Shown: piece after piece, positions 53,258 through 64,000 of the stretch
Layout of the letters: the number at the start of each line of letters is the position of its first letter
Numbering within the stretch: position 1 is the stretch's first letter
Assembly (NCBI RefSeq): GCF_001653235.2
Contig: NW_019154062.1
Coordinates: forward strand, 158,556 to 222,555
Source: Pochonia chlamydosporia 170
Lineage: Eukaryota > Ascomycota > Sordariomycetes > Hypocreales > Clavicipitaceae
DNA: 64,000 nt
Direction: 5' to 3'
Translations under genes and position numbers: made by a program
The notes under the pieces: model-generated
The model's database searches: none
What the model was told of the DNA's origin: nothing
Seen by the model: the letters and a program-made list of their open reading frames with translations, nothing else

Positions 53258-56200
53258 GGTGGCAGTTGAAGATCGATTGATGTTTTCTCTTGAGTGCTTG
53301 GTGTGTTGATGAGGAGATGAGCTACATTGTTCATCTGGACGACGAGCTATATTAATACTTTTCGAGATGCTGCTCCGTCAACTCCAGACCGAAGCACACC
53401 CGAAGGCGTCAATTCCAGACCGACGCATGTCTAAGAGAATGAACAACTGAGAAATTGCCGACATGAGCAAAAACAAAACGTACCCGGAAAATATGCCGTG
53501 ATTACATTCGCTGTCAATATTGTCTTAGATATATAGAACGCCGTCAACGACCATTCGACCACTCCCAAGCCACAGCGGCGTGAGGCGCTTGAATCCCTAT
53601 GATCACGGGAGTGCCTGACAATTGGGCTGTAGGCTGAAAAGCACCCGTAACCAAATACACTGTCTATTTAAAACTCTAGAGGCTGGTAATGCCGGGCTGA
53701 AAGCCGGCTGTTGGACAATATACCTTGTTTGCGAGCAATACAAATACGCCATAAGGCTGCAACATGGCTTGAGCCTCCGGTCAGCTCCGGCAAAGCTGAA
53801 AGCCGCTCTGCCGAATTTGGTGTTTATATCACAACTGCACGGTACGCATAGGGCTGCTCGTGTTGGTAATCCCGGACGACCGGTCAATGTTTGTGCTTAT
53901 TGCGTATGCGGAGGCGCTTGGAAGACCAATTGATCACTGCAGAACCTGGTCGAATCCAATTGCGAATACCGAGTGCCTGATGAGCTCATGAAGTTGTTCA
54001 GGCCGCTCTGCAGATGGCGTGAGTTACTGCAAGCCAACGGGCGGCGCGAATTTCTTTTGCTTCAGCTATGGCACTTCCGAAGACGCCACGATAGTAGCCG
54101 TATGCCTCATTCAGGATCAACATTGCGGTGTGAGGAAGCTGGCGTCCGTGGGTAGCGGTGATGCCTGCCGAGTAGTGACCTAGAGGTCTGTATTTTCACT
54201 GTCAATATTGGTTAATAGATTAGGCTCAGGAAGACTATGCTGCCGTTCGGCATAGTAGAAAGGGCGGAAGGGGTACGCTGCAGAAATCCCACAGACATCT
54301 TGTGTCAACAAGAGCATCGTAATTTGAAATCACGCTAAAACGACATTCTTGTAAATTACAAAGTCATCCAAGTCAAGACAGCAGCAAGACAAACACCTAA
54401 GCCGGGCGAGAGGCGGACGCCATCGCCGAGGATGGAGCGATGGCAACGCCATATGGCTGCTTCTAGTAAGAGACATTTTAAGATTTACATACATCATTAC
54501 GCAAAGATCTCAGTGACACTGGACTCTCAAGAAGTTATCAAGTACTCATGAGGGGGTGATGTAATATTAGTAGGCATATATCTCTCATGTTCTAGTTTTG
54601 AAATTTGCGTTCAATACCATAGCAAATATCACAAGTTTTGCTAAAAGACTCACCTGCACTATTTCATCAGTCTAGCTAAAGATTCATCACAGCCAAGCGC
54701 GGTCATTGACCAACAGCAATGCCCATCTCCTAGGCGAGTTTGTTCCGTTCATATCGTGTGAAAGGTTACATGTGAGACAACGACTGACGAGTGGCTAAAC
54801 AAGATACCTCGCACAGTAACCGGAATAAGTGCACATTGGCCATAGAGGGACGAGAAACAGACACGTGTATAAGCAGCATGCATGTAGCGGTGGCCCTGCA
54901 CATACCTCTTATTTTATGCCACCCGGACGAATTTCATCCGTGCCGTGAGCCCGGTTTCCCCTTCTTGCATGGTAAGATGTGCATATTATGTAAATGCTTC
55001 AAATTGAATGAATGGTACTCTTAATGTGTATCAGTTCGTACTGTAACTAAGCACACTACTATATCACACCAGATGACGCTATCGCCAATAACTCAACAAT
55101 AACCATTGAGAGTCCCTCCTTCACATCTATGTGCCCCCGTATTTTATGCACTGTCGTATCTAGAGCACCACATGCAATGAAAAGACACAGATGTAAATCT
55201 CGTCTCAATATCTCAACAGATATAACGAAGACTATCTCTCTGCATCAGCGGAGCGTTTCCCTTTTGCCAGGTTGAATGACCTAACGGTCATTTTCTTTGA
55301 TAGATTTACTTAAAACTTTATAATGGCTCATTAAATTGCCTTATTGCGAGCCAGGCTTTCGTGCGGACCCGTGACAACCGACCCATCTCTGGATGTCATT
55401 CGAGCTAGGATAACTCCATTACATTCATGGTTTGTTAGGAGACAGCTGAAGCAGCTGAACAGAGTGGCTGAACAAGCACTTCCCTTCGTAGTCATAATAC
55501 TGCCTGTAACCGTGATTTCCTTCATTTGCTCTTCCATCAGCCAGCCTAGTTACCTATAATGACGCTCTTTTCCATTCAGCTAGTCATATCAAGTACTCAA
55601 TTTCCCAGAGTGACCAGCATCCATAGCTATTTCATGGTATCTTACAAGACCGCACCTCAGCCCGCCAACATTACGATGCAATTGTCCTCCGTCGTGGGAT
55701 CCAAATAGATTCTATGCCCAAACAAAATAAAATAAATAAATCCATAATATGTACAAGGAAGAAATTCCTATCCACTTTAAGCCGGGAGATGGCATAAAGA
55801 ACTGACAACCTAGCTATGGTGTAATATCCATATCAGCAGCAGACCAAGCGCACAAAACAGCACAGCAACTACTCTCTACCATGCAAGCCAAGTCACTCAA
55901 AATGGCACTCTACCCTTTATCCCCCCGCCGCTCTGATCTTCCACTCAATACGGTGTAAGGAGCGAATACCCTACATCAATGCGCTCATATCACCATGGCA
56001 GCTAAACCGCACTCGGCTTTGTTGTGCTCGGTACTATTTTCTGAGTTCATGTATGAGGTAACTGCACTTGGCTTGCTGTATATTCGGTGAGTTTTACACA
56101 AAGTGACGAAGCAGCGTCTTATTATATTTACCGACTTCATATGGGAAGTGGAATAGCACTGCCCGTTAACCTCATCTCAACCTCCTAAAGACCAGCCAGT

Positions 56201-57467
56201 CTCGTCACATCATGTAGCATCGTTGCACCTAGCGCCATCAAAGTGGAGACATCTCCTGATATAAACTTTGTGATAGAGTGACCTACATCCCATAAGCATC
56301 ACATCCGACGTGGCTATCCCCTAATTGAGCAAATATAACCGCCATGTCTCTAAAAATAGTGCGTTCCTTGCGGCTACTCGCCGGACATTCTGATAGCACA
56401 AGTAAATATGGACTCATTATCCGATCTGGAGCCTCGCAAATCGAATATCAACGGTTGGGCGTCGTTGCGGTAGATCGCAATGTCCGCGCGATTTCGTTTG
56501 GTGCCTACGCCATGCTGAGTGATGACCTTGGGAACGAATGCACAAAGCAAGAAGAACCATTAGCAGGCGTCTATTACACGGTGTCATCACTCGGGAAGCA
56601 AACCATCAAACATGGGCCTCACTATACACATGTCATGCTCGGCCTCTCGCTTCGTAGCATTACCCAGAGAAGCAGGATCACGTCAGACGCGGCCATGTTT
56701 TAACAAAGTGACGAATGTCATCACCTCTCAGACTTGGATACCTTCCATGTCATTATGTGATACACTCGCAGGAATCAGGTAGACATGTAGGCAGAACGTC
56801 GAGAGCAACTGGTACACTACTGTCAGTATGCCATTCACGAGCAGGAATCAGGTGCAAACGTAGGCAGAAAGTCGACAGCAACCGGGTTGTACTACCCTTC
56901 ACTCCCCTAATTAGGTACATTGACTGAACGGTCCAAGTTGCCGCCGTCCATACCCAAGTCCTACGCATCAAACAACACAAGTTATGCATCATAATAAATA
57001 TATTGCACCAAGTGCCTCCACAAACATAGCGCCATCAATGCAACTACTCCAAATCAACCCAACAGCTCCAGAGCCAGAGCCAAAGCCAAAGCCAAGCCAG
57101 AAAGAAAGAAAGAATATACCGAGGACCCCAACGCCATCCGAGGTGCCCAGGAGGTAAAAAAACAGGCCATTAAAAATACTAGTACTTCATGAATACGCTA
57201 AAGTCATCAATCGCCCCATTTTGAACCATCTGCTATCTACAGTGCCCTTCTTCTCTGCGGAACCAACAAAGTTGATTGATTGTCGATTCTAAGACATGTT
57301 GAATAGGGCCGCCACCACTACTTTCCTGATGCTGTGAACTCGTGTATAGTCTGGAATAAGCTGCTCTATGCTCGTTTGCGCAAAAACTAGTCGTCGCGTC
57401 GTCCAACAGCGTGTTGGTAAACTTAATATAGAAAGAACGCCTCAATTGAGACGTGGTAGGATGGTAT
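53258..57467. other. Gene-poor interval, 4.2 kb
   Basis: GC-balanced, not RIPed. An ATG-started frame at 56344-56703 (119 codons) shows no recognisable motif and I do not call it a gene. Other frames are shorter. A 73-bp tandem duplication lies at 56768-56901, and a degenerate GCCAAA/GCCAGA run near 57070. Confidence 0.4.
56768..56901. repeat. 73-bp imperfect tandem duplication
   Basis: GCAGGAATCAGGT starts at 56768 and again at 56841. The downstream text GTAGGCAGAA-GTCGA-AGCAAC is repeated with scattered substitutions. Confidence 0.8.
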
Positions 57468-59237
57468 TTAATGCTGCTTCGTGGCATTGCGGGCCTGTTT
57501 GTTGGCAATCTGCTTCTCCTTAGGGATGGTCAACGCATTGATGCCGAGATAATCGCAGATGGCCGTAATGACAATGTATGCCCAGCGGAAGTACACCACC
57601 AGAGAGAAGAAAAAGTATGCCCACAGGTAGTACAATTCCAAGGTGGCACTGATCTGCGGGAGGCCCAGTCGCGGAAGGTTTCCGAGGAATGCGCCGCCCA
57701 CAAGCGGTGCAAGCATAACCGTCCAGTATGGGAAAGGCTGGCGAGTCAAGTGCGCAAGGATCATCTTGGTGGTCAGGCGGCCAAAGACAAAGGACATGGT
57801 CAAGCAGAACAGGACCAAGTGATTATCCGTCATCAATGTGCTGTAAGGAGAAAACACCCAGGCTCCGACCCCCAGCGTGAACACAGCCATCGGCGTCCAC
57901 TCGGCGAACACGGGAATGACGGGAAGTCCCTGCTTCTGGCGTGCACATGCGACATTGTACAAGCAAAAGGGAATGTGTCCAGCGAGCAGGGACACAATAA
58001 TCAAGCCAACCCAGATATCTCGGAATGACGTCTTGCCAAGCATGTCGGCCAGTCCAGGCAAGTTATCCCCAAGAGCATCGGCAAGAGGCAGAGTCCAGAT
58101 ATGAGGGCCCCAAATTCCCGAAGCAATCATGATGCTGCAAGCGATGAGCAAGCCTTCGGTAGGGCCGTTGATAACGCCCAGGTATAAGGTGTGAGTGTGG
58201 TACGTCTCCCAGGTCGAAAAGAACATGGCGAGACAAGGGCACAGGGCCGTAAAGATTCCGGCGTTCGATGTTCCCAAGCCCATGGCAGCGGTTTCGAGTA
58301 AACTTGCGAGTGTGCAATTGAGAGAGTCGATTCCGTGGTCGAAGAGCTCGCCGAGTCCGCTCGAAGTTCCCGTCCTTCTCGCCTGCTTTCCATCAACGTT
58401 GTCCATGGTCTGATACATAAACAGACCGAATGCGAAGCTGAAGTACAGCCATGTTGGTCCCTAAACGCAAGTAATCGGTATTTAGCACTGCAATTGCGAA
58501 TAACTCAGACTGGTTTGGCCAGAACGTACCGGTCCGACCAAGTCGGGCATATAAATGACCAGCAGGCCAATGTTACCCAGAATAAAAAAGAAGCCCAACA
58601 GGGTAACCATGTTTGGGGCAATCCATAACGGCAACACATTTACAAAGGCATTCCACTGTGGAAAGTCGACGAGTTAGTTTGGTGCATCTGCGCTGGCAAG
58701 CTTCTCGGAGCTACCCCACGTAGCACAGCTCTGGTGTTGAGAACTTGGAGTGCAAAAGTGGCGGCCAACCACCACGACAAAGAAAAAAAAGGGTCCCACG
58801 TACCCATGGACCAAGGATGTATTTCGACACGGGCGACTTGTCGACGCTCGAATATTTGTACGACTTTAGATGTATCAGGGCATCATCAGAGATGCATTCG
58901 GCAGCAGCTTTCCCTAAGAGTAGGACAATGTCAGCAACCGACTGAGCCATGATGTCCAGAGCTTCAAAGCTCAAGCAGCCCAAATGATGTGCAGCTCCAA
59001 AGACTGGGTAGGTGCGTGCTTGTCCCTGGCATGCAAGGCTCCCACCCACTTGAGTCTTGACATGGAAAAGGACGCACGTGGGCAAGGAAGAGTGTCAGGA
59101 GATGAAGAAAAAGGGAACGCACTCGTATTGGGAGCCATGTTTGCGTCGTCTCGCGGCAGCAGGCTATCTCGTTCGTAAAAAGGCAGCGTTTCCTCGTTGT
59201 CGTTGTCGCTGCCAGAGCCAGACGAAGACAAGACCAT
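57468..59237 (-). CDS. Choline/ethanolamine phosphotransferase
   Basis: Four exons, 59123-59237, 58804-58913, 58530-58655 and 57468-58460, all phase-consistent with GT/AG ends; 447 residues. The enzyme transfers phosphocholine or phosphoethanolamine from the CDP-alcohol to diacylglycerol, the last step of the Kennedy pathway, in the ER/Golgi membrane. The CDP-alcohol phosphotransferase motif DG-x2-AR-x8-G-x3-D-x3-D is complete (D140, G141, A144, R145, G154, D158, D162). About eight to ten membrane segments follow, and the C-terminus is basic. The first ~45 residues are a poorly conserved acidic cytosolic tail. The length fits fungal CPT1/EPT1; I cannot tell which substrate is preferred, so no symbol is given. 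Its 5' flank is shared with the end of a Helitron gene on the same strand. Confidence 0.92.
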
Positions 59238-59724
59238 GACGGCAGAATCAAAGTACCAGCAAAACGGGAGAGGCGGTGGAGGAGGGGCCGGCGGGCGTGA
59301 CAGAGTATATGTACTTGAGTACCTTGGCGGTCCCTGTCTTGGCTTCTATGTTGGGTGCGAGCGTCAGTGAGTGCCTTGAGGAACGAAGAGACGAAAGGTC
59401 TTATGCCCCGCCCCAGGACCATAACCTGCCTTCTCATTGGTCGTTGATTAAGCGTCCCTTGTCATCATTTGTTTGGTCAGTCACTGTTGGTCAGTCACTG
59501 TCACGTCTCACTGGTTCCCTCCCTTCTGGGGGGGGGTTTTTTTATGGGTTTTTATCTCGTTTACGGGCGTTTATCTCGTTTGATCACTGACCGTCACCGG
59601 ACCCTCCGCTCTCCGCCTTCACCTACACACGACCCTCATTGCGCGGTCTGTTGCTTTCGCGCCACTCGCGTCTTTTCGCCGCTTCACGGTGCAGTCTGCT
59701 AAGGTTTTTGTTCTACGCTCCTCC
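59238..59724 (-). promoter_or_regulatory. Promoter region of the phosphotransferase / 3' flank of the Helitron gene
   Basis: 487 bp. It contains two perfect tandem copies of TTGGTCAGTCACTG (59473-59500), a duplicated TTTATCTCGTTT (59551-59562 and 59570-59581), and G9/T7 homopolymers at 59528-59543. The Helitron 3' terminus must lie here or further along, but I could not fix a hairpin plus CTRR end. Confidence 0.5.
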
Positions 59725-62700
59725 TCATCCGATCAGGTCGTGAGCCTCCTGCATGGTCTTCTTGCTCAGCGCTTCCAGCCTCTCCTCCGCGGCAGTCATG
59801 TCCTCGGGCACCGTGTTGCCAACCAGGTCTCTCTCCCGCACCTTTGACACAAGCATGATACCATCTAATGACGGGCAACGCGATAGCTGCACGTATAGGC
59901 TGTATGGATCGCACTGTGACGCAACCATCTGACCGTTCACATTCGTCGTCCTCGTCCCGCGCAGCTCTAGTGCCACTCGCTCTAGCGTTTTTGCCTGTAC
60001 CTTGTAGTCTGTGCACGCAAAGGCCGCTGCACACGGCAAGCCCTTTCGGGCCACGTCTCTCACTTGCCATGGCCGATTTCTCTGGGCTCGTATGCTGACG
60101 CTCATCGGCGTCAGAAGGATTGTGCCCGGCGGCATCCCGACAAAGTGGAACTCTTGGGTTGTCTTCGCCGCTAGCAGAATCCCCGCCGGCGGCCCGAAGT
60201 GGAGCATCGTATCGGCCGAGATCCGGTGGCCCGGGTACGCCTTGTCGAGGATGACGTCCAAGGCGGTGTAGCTGGCTCCATTAACCAGCTTCAGGCCCTG
60301 GTGCGTGTTGTGGTTGACGACGATGGGCATCCCGGGCACGAACATGAAGATCGCCGGCACCGGTATCGCGCTGTTGTCTCCGTGGTTGAGCATCAAGATG
60401 GCTTCTTCCTCGCTCGCCTGGCCGTCTTTCCACCTGTGTTCGGATATGAAAATTCGCATCGTCTCACGATGTTGTCTCTGGAACGACAGAGTGGCCTCCA
60501 TGTTCAAGTTCCACCGATTCCTGTTCAGCGGTGTCACGACGGTAATGCCCGTTTCCCACGGAATCGGCCTATCCTCCCGGTAGCACCTAGAGTTAAGGAG
60601 GTCTAAATCTGTGCGGTTCTGCACACCCCGTCGGATCCGTTTCAGCAATTGTTGCAGCTCTGGGTCCCCAGCAGCGCGCACTTGTTCGTCCAGCATAACG
60701 ACCGTCGTGAACCTCCTCCACAACGCGTGGGCCCTATCATGCTGGTGTCTTTGTTCTGGGCCGAACGAAGTGTCCTCATCCCATGTCACGGCCGTGCTTG
60801 GAAGGAGGATCGATCTCTCCTGCACAGGCCGGAACTGGCGGAAATCCCCGCAGAACAGAACGATGGGAATCCCGCCAAAATCCCGCTGGCAGCCGCGGAG
60901 CCTGCAGAGCCGCTCATTCACCGCATACAGCGTCCGCGCTCCTAGCATGCTGACCTCGTCAATGATGAGTAGATACTTCTCTTGCCAGTCCATTCGGGAC
61001 TGGCCGTTGATAAATCGCTCTGCCGAATTCGATAAATTGGCCCCGTCGATATCTCTGGATACGCCAACGCGCGATACGCGGTCCTTTAAAAAGCCACAGG
61101 CTGAGTGGATTGTGATGCCGTTGATCTGCGCTGCTGCTGTCCCTGACGTCGCCGTTACGAGCACACGATTCGAGATGCCCGCACTCGCAAATAGCTCGAC
61201 CAGTGCCTCGATGACTCGTGATTTCCCGGTACCGCCCTCCCCGCCGATGAACTCGCAGAGCTGACCAGCGGCAGCCCCGTGACCTCGTATCGAATCAAGC
61301 CGTCGGCATATCAGAAGAAAGGCGACTGATTGCCTTCTATTCAAGGTGAACAGCTCTACCAGCCTCCTTCCTGCCTGGAGGAAGGATGTTGACGGCCCCA
61401 ACCGGACCTTCGCCTGGGGGCTGCTATCAAGACTCCTGCCCTTGGGGTGGGCAGCTGTCACGCGGATATCTTGCTCCCCAAATCCGTTCAGCACGTCCTC
61501 AATGGCTGCGCTACGATTAGTAGTGGCCCTATCTCGGTTATCGGCCACATGCTGTATTCCCTGTATCATCCTCTCCCTCTCCCTGGAAGCAGCTGTCTGC
61601 TGTGACTTAATGGCCCTCAATTCTTTCTGGGCTGGGATCTCCGCTCTCGAAAACGGCCGCCCGGACAATTCTATTCTTCTTACCCCGCGTTCATCTATCA
61701 CTCTGGCCCGAAGCTCGTCGCTTGAGCACAGCGATGACTGTTGGAAGCGACAGAGTTGCTGCATCCATGCCATGATCTCCTTCGAACCGGCAGTGATCTG
61801 GCTCACTCCCGCAGCCATTCTGACGACGTCGATCAGACGCGTGGCATCGCCGACACTATCAGACCGGTATACATCCGTGGCCTCCGCGTTGCATTCGTTT
61901 AGTCCGATACTGACCGCTTCGTCCGTGCGATCGCTGTCCGCGGACGAAGCAGCCCATTGCCTGGCGTCACGCTTGGCATCTTCAGCAGAGCGCCGGAGCA
62001 ATTGAATGTTGTTAGCAACGAACGAGAGTCTTCCAGGCAGTAACCCCCTCTCCCGGTTCCAAATATTATTGATATCACCATCTTCTGCCGACAAGAAAGA
62101 TTCCCACGGTACAAAAAGTGCCAGATGCTGGACAGCAGCCCTTCGTGAAAGGCGTCAGCATGTTCGAGCTGCGGATTGACAGAACATCGACACTCTGACT
62201 CACCTCCTGTAGCAGGGTCCGTCGTCGTCCTGAGCAAAATCCATACTGAGGTAGCCGTCTAGGCAAACAGTAGCATGCTTGCCTGGCCGTCTCAGAGTCT
62301 GGGTCCACGCGCAGGCCAACGGCCACCCGCTCTCGAACGGCACCTCGCCCCAAGGTGTAGAGTCCTTGCCCTTACCTTTACGCTTGAGTCGTACGAGCGA
62401 CATATAATCATATAGACACAGGCCCCGCAAGACATAGCCTCGGTGCTGATAAGCGTCGACAGCGGATATCCTCTGGCCCGCCTCTTCCACGAGCACTGTC
62501 TCCTCGGTGGACTCATCCTCAGCCTCCGCGCCGCTCGACTGTCGGAGAAGGCGCCATCGCTTGAAGACGTGCCAATAGAGTAGCGACACGTTCAGAAATG
62601 TCCAAGCGCTGTTGCTTGTGAATTCGCTCGGATATCCCAGCAGATAAGCGATGACTTCGACCTGAGACAGTGGCCGATCTGTGAAGATCCGGTTTGCCAC

Positions 62701-64000
62701 TCTCATCAGGAATTGTCGCGTCTTGTTTCGGCCACCATTCTCCGATACAGCACCGGCCTCAGTATCCGCCCGGCTGCCCTGCTCTTCCACTTGTAAGACG
62801 GGAAGAGCCTCTGCAGCGGCGGCGATACGCTTCCAGACCGGATCCTCCACCTTCGTTGCATAGTTCGTCACATAATAAATAAGCGCCATGGTCTTGCATT
62901 GCGTCGCAATGAAGGAAATATCGTGGTTGTGCCGCAACCCGACCGCCATGGCCTTGTTCCACCGATTCACCATGCCGTGGTTCCGCCGGATGTGCAGCAC
63001 ACCATCCTCTGTGAAGGCGGTCTTCTCAACCAGTCGCCAGGGGGCTTTGAAGCGGCAAAGGTCTCGACTCCTACCCTTCTTGCCCAGTGAGTACTTTATA
63101 CAGGTAGGGCTATGGGTGTGGATTTGTGTCGCCCCAGCGCAGAAATTGGCTTCTTCATCGAACATGCCCGATAATTGCCCACTGTTGCCCAGCAGCGTGG
63201 ATATATCCGCCGTCACCGAACGCTCTGCCTTGATGGCACAGAATCCCTCTTGGTCCAGTTCCTGCAGCCGACATCAGCTTAGGGCATCTCCGTCGGAGTA
63301 AATAGGTTAATAACTGCCACGATAACCACATACCTCTGAGAAGACGCTATCGACATACCGAACAATTCGCTCCCGATAGGTCCTCTGGTTCTCACTTTGG
63401 GCGTCGGCAAATATCGAACTCATATTCATATTCCCATGCAACCAAAGCAGCCCGTGCAGATGGAGAGCCCCGCGCTCATTCGTCTCAACAGCACCATAGT
63501 ACTGGCTAATCCGTCCAAACACCGACTCTTCCCCCACCTTCACATAGTGGTCGAAGAATAACGTCATCTCACGATGGAAAAAAAGGGCTGAGCTCATGGG
63601 ATCCGATATTGCCAGCCGTACACGCTTGTACGCTACGTCCAGATCTCGCAAGAATGCCTCAGCCTCCTCTGGACCACGGCTTCGGTACGCAGCCAGCCGT
63701 AGCTTTACTGGGTTCGTGATGTCGTTCGGGTTTAACGTGAACCAAATGGCCGGCACGCCGTGTTGAAGTATCAACGACTTGATCTTTCGCCGCATGCTTA
63801 GCCGGAGTTCTCTCGACATCGGCTGCCGAAATCCGTACAGCGAAAGGCTTCTCAGGAGCTCTTTCACTCCCGCGTCGGTTGCAACACCCGAGCTCTCAAG
63901 CTCGACTCTAGCCGCCTCCAACCTCTCCACACTCAGCGACCGTACGATGCGTTCAACTTTTCGGAAGCCCTTCCTTGTTACGCTCAGCATGCTTACGCGG
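59725..64000 (-). CDS. Helitron Rep-helicase transposase (N-terminus beyond window)
   Basis: Three exons on the minus strand: >63334 to the window edge, 62204-63261 and 59725-62140. Introns are 72 nt (GTATGT...CTGCAG) and 63 nt (GTGAGT...ACGAAG); both junctions preserve the frame. About 1390 codons are visible. Exon 1 carries the Rep nuclease: WFTLNPND, then GALHLHGLLWL with the HUH metal site. Exon 2 continues the Helitron-specific region (CPT-free, with YYVTNYATKVEDP typical of these proteins). Exon 3 is a PIF1-family helicase: Walker A GGEGGTGKS, Walker B LLIIDEVSML, GDFRQFRPV, and a late YVQLSRC motif. No stop or RIP damage, so potentially functional as a rolling-circle transposon. The element boundaries are not in view on the upstream side. 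Confidence 0.93.

Noticed and set aside
53603..53933. Overlapping frames on both strands (94-103 codons).
   Set aside because: Mutually exclusive frames without domain features; GC-balanced sequence alone makes such frames likely by chance.
56344..56703. 119-codon ATG-started frame as a gene.
   Set aside because: No motif, signal peptide or paralogue seen and no clear promoter; recorded only in the interval description.

Overview
The window is nuclear DNA of a filamentous ascomycete (Pezizomycotina). The evidence is short introns with GTRNGY donors and CTRAY-like branch sites, fungal gene families (ERG10 thiolase, a CDP-alcohol phosphotransferase, a fungal C2H2/trans-domain regulator) and a strong two-compartment composition. 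GC-balanced gene blocks alternate with AT-rich blocks in which CpA/TpG has been replaced by TpA, the signature of repeat-induced point mutation (RIP). I cannot name the species.

Layout. 1-6.6 kb is genic: the 3' end of an acetyl-CoA acetyltransferase, a small reading frame broken by one RIP-type stop, two tandem genes with a nucleotidyltransferase-like start, and a five-to-six-exon EamA/DMT transporter. A mutated copy of the second paralogue's tail lies just beyond the transporter. 7-22 kb is a transposon nest. A RIP-decayed Copia element (8728-22053, 289-bp LTRs, CCTAT target duplication) was split between its RT and RNase H regions by a young, intact, un-RIPed Copia element on the minus strand (215-bp LTRs, CTAGG target duplication, 1692-aa Gag-Pol with two AT-hooks). 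An assembly gap of 100 N sits inside the young element, and its 3' end appears twice, once in degraded form. 22.4-27.4 kb is a gene island holding an FAD monooxygenase, a C2H2/fungal-trans regulator and a short-chain dehydrogenase, which looks like a small secondary-metabolism or catabolic cluster.

27.6-36 kb is RIP-mutated DNA with a dead Fot1/pogo-like element, two hAT-type MITEs, an unrecognised long reading frame, a RIP-killed aminoglycoside-phosphotransferase-like gene and a LINE fragment. 36.5-39.7 kb encodes a large secreted protein with eight roughly 90-residue repeats and a C-terminal domain resembling aerolysin-type beta-pore-forming modules. 39.9-50 kb is again repeat-rich: a hAT-type 480-bp element, a RIPed Gypsy element with one LTR, pogo-type and hAT-type MITEs, and a dead hAT transposase. 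50.3-59.2 kb is gene-poor but unmutated. It holds a tiny Kex2-type secreted protein, a three-repeat secreted DUF5648-type protein and a choline/ethanolamine phosphotransferase. From 59.7 kb to the window end lies a spliced, apparently intact Helitron Rep-helicase gene, running towards and ending about 490 bp upstream of the phosphotransferase start.

How it fits together: housekeeping lipid/sterol genes (ERG10, CPT/EPT) sit at the two ends, with an accessory, transposon-dominated block between them that carries likely niche genes (secreted proteins, transporter, oxidoreductase/regulator island). Active-looking elements (young Copia, Helitron, low-divergence MITEs) lie beside or inside heavily RIPed ones, so at least two waves of insertion are recorded.
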